Shown here: positions 1 to 5,768 of the stretch, piece after piece
Numbering within the stretch: position 1 is the stretch's first letter
Layout of the letters: each line of letters starts with the position of its first letter
Assembly (NCBI GenBank): GCA_964507825.1
Contig: CAZDQM010000032.1
Location: 1 to 10,065, forward strand
Origin: JAWVZS01 sp964507825
GTDB taxonomy: Archaea; Thermoproteota; Nitrososphaeria; Nitrososphaerales; Nitrosopumilaceae
DNA: 10,065 nucleotides
Direction of reading: 5' to 3'
Notes under the pieces: model-generated
What the model was told of the DNA's origin: nothing
The model's input: only the letters and a program-made list of their open reading frames with translations
Databases searched by the model: none
Position numbers and translations under genes: made by a program

Positions 1-103
1 TGTTGCAAAAATTAGATGTTGTATGCAGCTTGTACTATTCCTGATGAAATTTGTAGGGTTGGTGACAAGTTTAGCGGCGCGTACAGGAATAAATTGTACA
101 TGA

Positions 104-544
104 ATTTACGAGCGTCGCTATAGGATCGTAAACTATGTAGTTACACGGAACTCTGAGATTGTCATAGATAGGATAAAATCTGTCCCGCCCGGAGGTAACT
201 GGAGCGACATACCGGTTAGACTAATGAAGGTGGACGGCAAGTATTCCAAGCTTGATGCACACAGCATGATCTACAAAAGACTCCGGTTGGACAGACCATC
301 GGTTACAATAACAAACTTTCGAAAGGCCATGATAGTACATCCCACCCAGGATCGACTTCTTTCGGTGAGAGAAGCCGCCTGCATACAGACGTTTCCAGAC
401 AGATTCGAATTCAGAGGAGGCATAAGCAATATGCAACAACAGGTGTCCGACGCTGTTCCGGTTGGACTTGCGAAAAAGGTGGGCGATGTGATGCTGTCGC
501 ACCTGCACGATGTTATGATGACGCCCATTGCACGATCGAGGTGA
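104..544 (+). pseudogene. C5-cytosine DNA methyltransferase, C-terminal remnant (Dcm type)
   Basis: This frame is open from just after a stop at 101-103 to the stop at 542-544 and encodes only the C-terminal part of a DNA (cytosine-5) methyltransferase. Visible are VPPGGNWSDIP (about 182-214, end of the target-recognition region), RPSVTITN (from 293, motif IX), the HP...DRLLSVREAACIQTFPD stretch (about 338-403), and QQQVSDAVPVGLAKKVG (434-484, motif X). Motifs I to VIII, including the SAM loop and the catalytic PCQ and ENV motifs, are absent from this frame and I do not find them in 1-103. The first ATG in frame (224) would give 106 aa, against more than 300 aa for a working enzyme. In another frame, 16-120 reads as protein-like sequence (PDEICRVGDKF), perhaps more of the recognition domain after a frameshift. 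I infer a dead gene; a rearrangement cannot be excluded (see the 16-bp repeat at 107-122). Confidence 0.8.
107..122 (+). repeat. 16-bp inverted repeat, copy 1
   Basis: TACGAGCGTCGCTATA here is the exact reverse complement of 7041-7056. It lies inside the methyltransferase remnant, three bases after the in-frame stop, and encodes YERRY in that frame. The core AGCG-T-CGCT is itself a small palindrome. Similarity does not extend convincingly on either side. Confidence 0.6.
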
Positions 545-904
545 TTTCAAACGAGCAAAGCGGTTCCACTTGCGATCGACATAATTATGAGATAATTGTT
601 TATCCGTCGTGGCAATGTAATCTTGCACAAAATCAGGAATGGGTTTGGGTACGTCCTAGATCGGCTAGTGGATCCCTAGCCGAGCAAGTAGTGAGTCGTC
701 TAGTTCGAAACAATCGGCAAAAAGGTTCAAATCCCATATGTTGTGATTCCATGTTCCTATTGTCCAACTGACAATCCCACATGATTTCATTACCTACGCC
801 TTGCAAATATATCATTGATGTCGTTGTAACATCTTGCACATGAACAAACAGGGTAGAATTTTATCCAGTAATATTGGTAGTTGATCCGGGAACTCATTTG
901 TCAT
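545..904 (-). pseudogene. Decayed reading frame of unknown function (overlaps next by ATGACAAATGA)
   Basis: Read on the minus strand from ATG at 904, one frame has protein-like composition down to the end of the methyltransferase remnant but is broken by four in-frame stops (a TGA and three TAG). It starts MTNEFPDQLPILLDKIL. After the first two stops come GTWNHNIWDLNLFADCFELD and LARLGI, and after the last two DVPKPIPDFVQDYIATTD and SHNYVDRKWNRF. That sense resumes in the same frame after each stop suggests a gene killed mainly by point mutations. The true C-terminus cannot be placed: the frame stays open into sequence antisense to the methyltransferase. The convergent position next to a C5 methyltransferase makes a lost restriction partner conceivable, but I recognise no nuclease motif. 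Function unknown. Confidence 0.45.
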
Positions 905-1110
905 AGTTGAGCAAGACAAGTTGACGGGAGATTATATCTTGTTCATGTACTTGAACTTCCGTGAGCTTGACGGCCCGAATACCTTCATCTGAAATAATAT
1001 ACCGTAGATCGTAGATCAGATGTTAAAACGTTGCACCGTGGAACCCACAATTGGCTCACATATTGGTTGAATTCTATCTTTGTAAATAATTGCCATTTAT
1101 TGAAATATTG
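894..1110 (-). pseudogene. Decayed reading frame of unknown function, frameshifted by a 7-bp duplication
   Basis: On the minus strand, protein-like sequence runs from about 1110 (FNQYVSQLWVPRCNVLTSDL) to a TGA at 894-896. It changes frame exactly at a tandem 7-bp duplication (1004-1017). Removing one copy gives one continuous frame that goes on through RYIISDEGIRAVKLTEVQ to DIISRQLVLLNYDK and then stops. The stop overlaps the start of the next minus-strand frame in ATGACAAATGA, the arrangement of translationally coupled genes, so the two were probably one operon. No start codon is evident and no family is recognised. Confidence 0.4.
1004..1017. repeat. 7-bp tandem duplication (GTAGATC x2) causing a frameshift
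   Basis: Two perfect adjacent copies of GTAGATC (GATCTAC on the minus strand). Deleting one copy restores a continuous minus-strand reading frame across the site, so this duplication is a plausible inactivating event. Confidence 0.55.
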
Positions 1111-1180
1111 TTAAATTTTTTTGTATCTAGTCGGTTTATTTACAAAAATATGCTGATCACTGATCTCACCATGATCAAAA

Positions 1181-1190
1181 TGTAAATAAA
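1181..1190 (+). promoter_or_regulatory. TATA box for the GTLPKGF-repeat gene
   Basis: TGTAAATAAA, preceded by an A-rich stretch, is centred about 28 bases upstream of ATG 1214. That spacing predicts transcription starting at or very near the start codon (leaderless). It supports ATG 1214 over the in-frame TTG at 1199. Confidence 0.55.
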
Positions 1191-1213
1191 CTTGCCTTTT
1201 GTATAAAATTCAC

Positions 1214-2140
1214 ATGGTTAAGAAGACATCGACACGTCAAACTAAAAAAGACTTGGAGGTCAAGATTGCCGAATTAGAGGCAAAATTGTCAAAACTTTCA
1301 TCACAGATGGAGGCCAAGCCAAAACCAGAACCTGCAAAGCCAAAACCAGCAACGCAGGCCAAACCTGCTCCCAAGAAGGAAAAGGGTACACTGCCAAAGG
1401 GCTTTGAGACTCCAACAAAGGAGACTCCACCAAAAGAGACGCCGCCTGCAAAGGAGGTACAGGAATCACCAAAACCTGCTCCCAAGAAGGAAAGGGGTAC
1501 ACTGCCAAAGGGCTTTGAACCTCCTGCACAAGAGGCGGCGCCTGAAAAGCCTCAAGAAACCGGTTCGCTTGAACATGCATATGCAAATGCATCTATGACG
1601 GACTTTCACCAGTACAGGGCCAAGGTAACGGGCTATTCGCCGGCGGCAAACAGATACTTTATTCGAAGAACCGCCCCGGTAGGAAAGGTTGCAACCACAA
1701 GCTGGCACCTGCAAAAGGAAAAGGTTACCGGATACACGCAGCCGTCAAACCAATACTTTGCAACAAGGTCAAGGCTAGCATATCATCCGCCTGCCAAGAC
1801 GTTTGTGGGTTATGGAATGACATTTGATAATGGTGCACAACCAGAGTCCGGCACACAGGCTCCAAAACCCAGTGAAACGACGACAACGGATACACCACCG
1901 CAGCAGACGCAGGCAAGCGCAGGATCAGCAAAGTCCAAAAGCGAACAGCTTGCAGAATATGAGCAGGACTATCTTCGCAGGTTGGAAAAGGCAGAAGCTG
2001 ATACACGCAAGGCGGCCGAGGCTACACCGGCAACAGTATCGCAAATCCGTGGCACCCTGCCAAAAGGATTCACGCCTCCGGAACCAGAGAAACCAAAGGA
2101 ACCTCCAAAACAACGTGGCACCCTGCCAAAGGGCTTTTAA
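1214..2140 (+). CDS. Low-complexity protein with four [K/R]GTLPKGF motifs and a duplicated KVTGY box
   Basis: Predicted 308 aa, no signal peptide or membrane segment; family not recognised. Residues 1-35 are basic and then form a short heptad-like coiled coil (LEVKIAELEAKLSKLSSQM). A Lys/Pro/Ala/Glu-rich linker follows. The motif GTLPKGF occurs at residues 58-64, 95-101, 280-286 and 302-308, each time preceded by K or R, and the last copy is the extreme C-terminus. Between the pairs lies a more structured segment with KVTGYSPAANRYF (137-149) and KVTGYTQPSNQYF (170-182), a 33-residue duplication, followed by a looser FVGYG. Residues 215-275 are a disordered linker with a charged stretch. The layout, short repeated peptides on flexible linkers around a small core, resembles a scaffold or adaptor offering several identical docking peptides. 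That role is inference. The gene stands alone with its own promoter and a T-rich terminator. Confidence 0.8.
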   Translation: MVKKTSTRQTKKDLEVKIAELEAKLSKLSSQMEAKPKPEPAKPKPATQAKPAPKKEKGTLPKGFETPTKETPPKETPPAKEVQESPKPAPKKERGTLPKGFEPPAQEAAPEKPQETGSLEHAYANASMTDFHQYRAKVTGYSPAANRYFIRRTAPVGKVATTSWHLQKEKVTGYTQPSNQYFATRSRLAYHPPAKTFVGYGMTFDNGAQPESGTQAPKPSETTTTDTPPQQTQASAGSAKSKSEQLAEYEQDYLRRLEKAEADTRKAAEATPATVSQIRGTLPKGFTPPEPEKPKEPPKQRGTLPKGF

Positions 2141-2148
2141 TCCCAAAA

Positions 2149-2165
2149 ATTCTTTTTGTTTTTTC
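2149..2165 (+). terminator. T-rich terminator after the GTLPKGF-repeat gene
   Basis: A T-rich run (TTCTTTTTGTTTTTT) begins about 9 bases after the stop codon on the coding strand. Archaeal RNA polymerase terminates at such oligo-T tracts without needing a hairpin. Confidence 0.55.
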
Positions 2166-2246
2166 CACACGCTTTAGCTAATCTGATCTAGGGTACCCTG
2201 CTATCTCATGTGCAGCTGTATTTTTTCCAGTAAAATCGTAATGACA

Positions 2247-2711
2247 TTAATCTAGAAATTTGAATGATTCAAGCACTTCTGCCGAGTGTCCTGCTGGCCT
2301 TACCTTGGGAAAGACCTTGAATACCTTTCCGTCCTCGCCCACTAGGAACGTGCTTCTTATCACACCGTTGTACTCGCGACCCATGAATTTCTTGGGCCCC
2401 CAGACTCCAAATGCCTTTGAAACCTCATTTTTCACGTCGGCTAGTAGTGGAAATTTAATGCCCATCTTGTCGCAAAACTTTTTGTGTGACTCTACTCCGT
2501 CCGGACTAATACCGATTACCTCTATCTTGTTTCTCTTGAATTTTGAGTAATCCCTTGAAAACTCGTCTGCCTCCGTGGTGCATCCCGGCGTAAAATCCCT
2601 TGGATAAAAATAAAACGCGTGCCTTGTACCCTTGAAATCTGATGATTTTACGATTTTACCATCTGCATCCATTAATTCAAATTTTGGCACCTTCTGGCCC
2701 TTCTCTAGCAT
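2247..2711 (-). CDS. bcp: Thiol peroxidase of the BCP/PrxQ peroxiredoxin family
   Basis: Cytosolic peroxiredoxin that reduces H2O2 and organic hydroperoxides with electrons from a thioredoxin-like donor. Numbered from the upstream ATG at 2735, the active site is YPRDFTPGCTTEADEF (44-59) with T49, P50 and peroxidatic Cys52. The conserved Arg is R127 in IRSTFLV. The resolving Cys five residues later, found in E. coli BCP, is Asp here. Cys88 (KKFCDK) lies 36 residues after Cys52, the spacing of the Xanthomonas/Xylella PrxQ type with the resolving Cys in helix alpha-3. I place the start at ATG 2711 (154 aa): it gives the usual N-terminus (MLEKGQKVPKFEL), and the only good TATA box (2734-2746) lies about 29 bases upstream of it but directly abuts ATG 2735. 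It diverges from the aquaporin gene. Confidence 0.93.
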   Translation of the reverse strand: MLEKGQKVPKFELMDADGKIVKSSDFKGTRHAFYFYPRDFTPGCTTEADEFSRDYSKFKRNKIEVIGISPDGVESHKKFCDKMGIKFPLLADVKNEVSKAFGVWGPKKFMGREYNGVIRSTFLVGEDGKVFKVFPKVRPAGHSAEVLESFKFLD

Positions 2712-2733
2712 GTCATGCCGTAGGTATGCGCCC

Positions 2734-2746
2734 ATAATTATTTTAT
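2734..2746 (-). promoter_or_regulatory. TATA box for the BCP peroxiredoxin
   Basis: ATAAAATAATTAT on the minus strand is centred about 29 bases upstream of ATG 2711. It overlaps the upstream candidate ATG 2735, which argues that translation starts at 2711. Confidence 0.5.
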
Positions 2747-2780
2747 CACGTTACGCTGATACCAAAAACGAGTTCGAATC

Positions 2781-2788
2781 TTTTAAAT
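2781..2788 (+). promoter_or_regulatory. TATA box for the aquaporin gene
   Basis: TTTTAAAT is centred 28 bases upstream of ATG 2813 and no ribosome binding site precedes the ATG. This predicts a leaderless transcript. Confidence 0.6.
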
Positions 2789-2812
2789 GGAACGCTTCAA
2801 GGCTGAAATTGA

Positions 2813-3517
2813 ATGGTCAATACAAGGGCATGGTTTGCAGAAGCGCTAGCCACGTACGGCCTCGTCTTCTTTGGACCGCTATCCGTAATTCTAGCAATTG
2901 CGTCCTTTGGCGAGGACTTGACCACAATGTCGGTTCTGTTCATCTCGCTGGGGCACGGGGGTGCAATCGCATTGATGATTTATGCATTCGGGCACGTGTC
3001 AGGCGCCCACATCAATCCGGCGGTAACCATTCCGATGATGATTACGCGCAAAATAGGAATCGTCGACGGTGCGATGTATATAGTATTTCAGCTGATTGGA
3101 GCCGTGGCCGCGGCCGCATCGCTCAAGGCAATCCTGCCGGAGCTTGGGGCCAAGGTGAATTTTGCAACGCAGGGAGGCCCAAGCGAACTGATTGGCAACA
3201 GCATCACGTCTGGATTTGCAATAGAGGCAATTCTAACGTTCTTTCTAGTCACGGTAATATTCATGACTGCGGTTCACCGAAAGGCATCCCCCGGATGGCA
3301 CGGATTTACAATAGGCGGGATGGTATTTCTCATCCATCTTGTTGCGGTTCCGCTGACTGGGGCATCGGTGAACCCTGCAAGGACGTTTGGGCCTGCATTG
3401 ATATCTGGGTTCTGGGAGTTCCACTGGTTATATTGGGTCGCTCCAATAGTCGGGGGCATAATTGCCGGCCTGATTATGAATTATGTCTTTGTCGCAAAGG
3501 CCGAAAACGAGAACTGA
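2813..3517 (+). CDS. Aquaporin / MIP-family channel
   Basis: Membrane channel of 234 aa with six hydrophobic helices and the two half-helix signatures SGAHINPAV (63-71, NPA at 68-70) and TGASVNPARTFGPAL (182-196, NPA at 187-189). Aligned by these anchors to E. coli AqpZ (filter F43/H174/T183/R189), the aromatic/arginine filter reads H48, H175, A184, R190. The Arg and the TM5 His are those of water channels, but TM2 has His in place of Phe and the loop position is Ala. A slightly altered pore, passing water and perhaps small neutral solutes such as ammonia, urea or H2O2, is therefore possible; specificity cannot be read from this. It is divergent from the peroxiredoxin and has its own leaderless promoter. 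Confidence 0.95.
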   Translation: MVNTRAWFAEALATYGLVFFGPLSVILAIASFGEDLTTMSVLFISLGHGGAIALMIYAFGHVSGAHINPAVTIPMMITRKIGIVDGAMYIVFQLIGAVAAAASLKAILPELGAKVNFATQGGPSELIGNSITSGFAIEAILTFFLVTVIFMTAVHRKASPGWHGFTIGGMVFLIHLVAVPLTGASVNPARTFGPALISGFWEFHWLYWVAPIVGGIIAGLIMNYVFVAKAENEN

Positions 3518-3580
3518 TTTGACCTGATTATCTTTTAGGATATTAGCGCGTGTCGTCTTCGGATATTCTTGGCAACATTC

Positions 3581-3588
3581 ATTTAACA
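3581..3588 (+). promoter_or_regulatory. TATA box for ferritin
   Basis: ATTTAACA is centred about 24 bases upstream of ATG 3607. It lies inside the longer open frame that starts at 3550, which supports 3607 as the true start. Confidence 0.5.
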
Positions 3589-3606
3589 GCACGCGTATTC
3601 CTTGTT

Positions 3607-4116
3607 ATGCGCATATCGGCAAAGATGAAAAAACTGCTTGACAACCAAATTACGCTAGAGGCAAATGCATCTAATCACTACCTTGCTATGGCGTCATGGT
3701 CCGAGTTTGTCGGATACGAGGGGGCATCATCATTCTTCTTCAGTCAATCTGATGAGGAGAGGCAACACATGCTCAAGATCATCCATTTCCTAAACGCCCG
3801 TGGTATTCCTGCTAAAATCCCACAGACCGCCGCGCATGAGAGCGACTTTACATCACTTGAGGATCTGATAAAGACCGCGCTCAAAAACGAACAGTCCGTC
3901 ACGGCGGCCATAACCAAGATGGTGGAACTAGCATCAAAGGAAAAGGATCATGTGACGTTTACATTTTTGCAATGGTTTGTAAACGAGCAGATGCTTGAGG
4001 AGGAAAAGTTTGAGACTATTTTGCAAAAGTTCGAACTGATTGGCAGGGACAAGATTGCAATCAACGAGATTGACAAGATTCTTGGCAGCTCTCCTGCAGA
4101 GGCGGCTACGGCCTGA
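3607..4116 (+). CDS. ftn: Non-haem ferritin (FtnA-like)
   Basis: Iron-storage protein that oxidises Fe(II) at a di-iron centre and stores ferric mineral in a 24-mer shell. From ATG 3607 it is 169 aa, close to bacterial FtnA. The ferroxidase ligands of E. coli FtnA all appear one position later: E18 (QITLEAN), Y25, E51 and H54 (EERQHM), E95 (KNEQ), and E127, Q128 and E131 in helix D (FVNEQMLEEEKF). No haem-binding Met of bacterioferritin is apparent. The frame is open from 3550, but the extra 19 residues (beginning MSSSDILG) are not ferritin-like and contain the TATA box. The 3' end overlaps the convergent glycosylase gene by 11 bases. Confidence 0.94.
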   Translation: MRISAKMKKLLDNQITLEANASNHYLAMASWSEFVGYEGASSFFFSQSDEERQHMLKIIHFLNARGIPAKIPQTAAHESDFTSLEDLIKTALKNEQSVTAAITKMVELASKEKDHVTFTFLQWFVNEQMLEEEKFETILQKFELIGRDKIAINEIDKILGSSPAEAATA

Positions 4117-4675
4117 TACCCTGTAACCGTTTATACATGAAACAGTCGACAGTGTGATCATTTGTCATTCCTATGGCCTGCATCAGGGCATAACATATTG
4201 TAGGACCCACAAACGTAAATCCGCGCCCCTTCAGGTCTGCGCTCAGTTTTTCTGAAACAACACTTGTCGCGGGAACCTGTGAGTGGTTTTTGAAATTATT
4301 CTGTACTGGCCTGTAATCTACAAAGCCCCAGATATACCTGTCAAACGTTCCAAACTCTTCTTGTATCTTGAGAAAATTCCCTGCGTTGTTGATTGCAGAC
4401 TGGATCTTTAGTTTATTTCGTATAACAGAGTCGTCTTTGAGCAACCGTGATGCATCCTTCTCTGTATATCTTGATACTTTGACTGGATCAAAGTTGGAAA
4501 ACGCCCTCCTGTATCCTGCTCGACGTTTTAGTATGGTGACCCAGCTTAGGCCCGCCTGCGCCCCCTCTAAAACAAGGAATTCAAATAGCCTGTTGTCGTC
4601 GTGTTCTGGTACGCCCCACTCCCTGTCGTGATACGAGATGTTGGGCTCATCTCTTGCCCAGGCGCACCTCTTCAT
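4106..4675 (-). CDS. tag: 3-methyladenine DNA glycosylase I
   Basis: Base-excision repair enzyme that removes 3-methyladenine from alkylated DNA. The 189-aa protein matches Tag from end to end: RCAWARDEP at the N-terminus, YHDREWGVPEHDD (15-27), LEGAQAGLSW (36-45), and GMTNDHTVDCF near the C-terminus. The four zinc ligands of the E. coli enzyme (Cys4, His17, His175, Cys179) correspond to C4, H16, H174 and C178. The catalytic-pocket residues Y16, E38 and W46 correspond to Y15, E37 and W45. It has its own TATA box. It ends within the last codons of the convergent ferritin gene, so the two transcripts overlap at their 3' ends. Confidence 0.95.
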   Translation of the reverse strand: MKRCAWARDEPNISYHDREWGVPEHDDNRLFEFLVLEGAQAGLSWVTILKRRAGYRRAFSNFDPVKVSRYTEKDASRLLKDDSVIRNKLKIQSAINNAGNFLKIQEEFGTFDRYIWGFVDYRPVQNNFKNHSQVPATSVVSEKLSADLKGRGFTFVGPTICYALMQAIGMTNDHTVDCFMYKRLQGIRP

Positions 4676-4696
4676 GGTGCGCTATACATATATCAC

Positions 4697-4704
4697 AATT
4701 TAAG
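4697..4704 (-). promoter_or_regulatory. TATA box for tag
   Basis: TTAAATTG on the minus strand lies about 26 bases upstream of ATG 4675. It fits a leaderless transcript. Confidence 0.5.
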
Positions 4705-4708
4705 GCTT

Positions 4709-4723
4709 GAAAAGAAAAAAAGT
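4709..4723 (-). terminator. T-rich terminator after the cold-shock gene
   Basis: On the minus strand ACTTTTTTTCTTTTC lies about 40 bases after the cold-shock stop codon and just before the tag promoter. It would separate the two transcripts. Confidence 0.45.
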
Positions 4724-4761
4724 TGTAAGATAACTTGCGTTGTCTAAATTTGGTGAGTGGT

Positions 4762-4953
4762 CTATTCTGTCTTTTTTACGTTGACAGCACTTGGTCCTTT
4801 TGGTCCGTCGCCTACCTCAAACTCTACCTTATCGCCGTCTCGGAGAAATCCATCAACGTTTGTCTTGTGTACAAAGAGATCGTCTCCCGATTCTCTCTCG
4901 ATAAAACCATAGCCTTTGGCTCGGTTGAACCATTTTACGGTGCCTTGTTCCAT
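4762..4953 (-). CDS. cspA: Cold-shock domain protein (CspA family)
   Basis: Single five-stranded OB-fold protein of 63 aa that binds single-stranded RNA and DNA and acts as an RNA chaperone. It shows the family start GTVKWFN, RNP1 as KGYGFIE (13-19) and RNP2 as DLFVHKT (25-31). The rest of the domain (DGDKVEFEVGDGPKGPSAVNV) is regular and the length is normal. A TATA-like element lies 29-38 bases upstream, giving at most a very short leader. CspA-type proteins are bacterial in origin and patchily found in archaea including thaumarchaea, so ancient transfer is likely. Confidence 0.95.
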   Translation of the reverse strand: MEQGTVKWFNRAKGYGFIERESGDDLFVHKTNVDGFLRDGDKVEFEVGDGPKGPSAVNVKKTE

Positions 4954-4981
4954 GTTGTTATTGGAACTGCGATTTTTGGCA

Positions 4982-4991
4982 AATATTAATT
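4982..4991 (-). promoter_or_regulatory. TATA box for the cold-shock gene
   Basis: TTAATATTT-type A/T element on the minus strand, 29-38 bases upstream of ATG 4953. It suggests a leaderless mRNA or one with a leader of under about 10 bases. Confidence 0.4.
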
Positions 4992-5061
4992 AGCGTTTTT
5001 GTGCGGTTTTGACCAAATCAGCGTTTTTTAAAATAACTGGCCAGATTTTGTCCGTAAAACC

Positions 5062-5071
5062 TTAAAATTTA
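5062..5071 (+). promoter_or_regulatory. TATA box for the coiled-coil/GluTR-like operon
   Basis: TTAAAATTTA is centred about 26 bases upstream of GTG 5092. The spacing selects this GTG as the start of a leaderless transcript. No comparable box precedes the downstream GluTR-like gene, so both are probably read from here. Confidence 0.55.
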
Positions 5072-5091
5072 ACTGATTTTAGGTACATTCA

Positions 5092-5760
5092 GTGTCAGAC
5101 AAGGACGTGGAGGCAGGGGGAGCCAAACCAGACGCCCCTGAGCGGGATGAAAGTACGGGGAACGAGGCCGTAGGGGCTGATACCGCAGAAGGCTGGACGG
5201 CCGGCGAGATAGCCGTACTTGCCGAAGCGCAGGCAAAAAAGGCCGCCGAAGAGGCTGCCAAAGCAAAAAAGGCCGCCGAAGTCAAGGCCCAGGAGGAATA
5301 TGAGGCCGCGGCCAAGGACGCCGTAGAGGCCGCCAAGGACAGCGGCTTTACCAACAAGCGCGCCGGCGAAGTGATCTTCCGGAGGGAGATGGGAGAACCT
5401 GAATTTTGGCTCACCAAGGATGGACTGATTCCGCCCCGGCCAGTACTCTCACCGGAGGAGGAAAAGGCGATATCTGCTAGGGCGGAGATTCCGTACAGTC
5501 AGATTCCAGAGTATGACCCGCAACACGTACTTAGCCCGGAATATTCGGGAATATCAAATTATGAAATAGGGGTGGATACTGTCAAAAAGGAACTAGAGGA
5601 GCGCCTTGCAAGACTCAGATTAAATCCTGACACCTCCGACGAAAAGATCAAAAAGATAGAAAACGATTTGGCTAAAATGGATACGTTGTATGAAAATTAT
5701 CACATCGGAATGAACGTCTTTCGTACTGCAAAGGGCGGAAGAAGCAGGATTAAAAAGTAG
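5092..5760 (+). CDS. Unknown Ala/Lys/Glu-rich coiled-coil protein, first gene of the GluTR-like operon
   Basis: 222 aa from a GTG start chosen by promoter spacing; family not recognised. Residues 1-36 are acidic and probably disordered. Residues 44-84 are an alanine/lysine/glutamate-rich helix (AKKAAEEAAKAKKAAEVKAQ) predicted to form a coiled coil. It contains a 19-base direct repeat in the DNA (5233-5251 and 5263-5281). Residues 85-160 look folded, with FWLTKDGLIPPRP and several Tyr-Pro turns. Residues 161-200 form a second charged helix (VKKELEERLARLRL, KIKKIENDLAKM), and the C-terminus is basic (GGRSRIKK). There is no signal peptide or membrane segment. It ends 8 bases before the GluTR-like gene, so a physical or functional partnership with it is plausible but unproven. 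Confidence 0.8.
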   Translation: MSDKDVEAGGAKPDAPERDESTGNEAVGADTAEGWTAGEIAVLAEAQAKKAAEEAAKAKKAAEVKAQEEYEAAAKDAVEAAKDSGFTNKRAGEVIFRREMGEPEFWLTKDGLIPPRPVLSPEEEKAISARAEIPYSQIPEYDPQHVLSPEYSGISNYEIGVDTVKKELEERLARLRLNPDTSDEKIKKIENDLAKMDTLYENYHIGMNVFRTAKGGRSRIKK

Positions 5761-5768
5761 ATGATATA

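Noticed and set aside
1..13. TGTTGCAAAAATT at the window start resembles an IS6-family terminus
   Set aside because: The match is short, the leading bases are outside the window, and an element reading rightwards from here would have to contain sequence with no transposase.
1199..1213. TTG start giving a 313-aa version of the GTLPKGF-repeat protein
   Set aside because: ATG 1214 fits the promoter spacing and a better start codon.
1237..2170. Several long frames antisense or out of frame to the GTLPKGF-repeat gene
   Set aside because: They are shadows of a biased, repeat-rich coding sequence, with no promoters or family features.
3550..3606. Upstream start of the ferritin frame
   Set aside because: The extra 19 residues are not ferritin-like and the TATA box lies within them, so ATG 3607 is preferred.
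5233..5281. 19-base direct repeat as a mobile-element or regulatory repeat
   Set aside because: It lies in frame in an Ala/Lys/Glu-rich helix and is explained by the repeated AKKAAE peptide.
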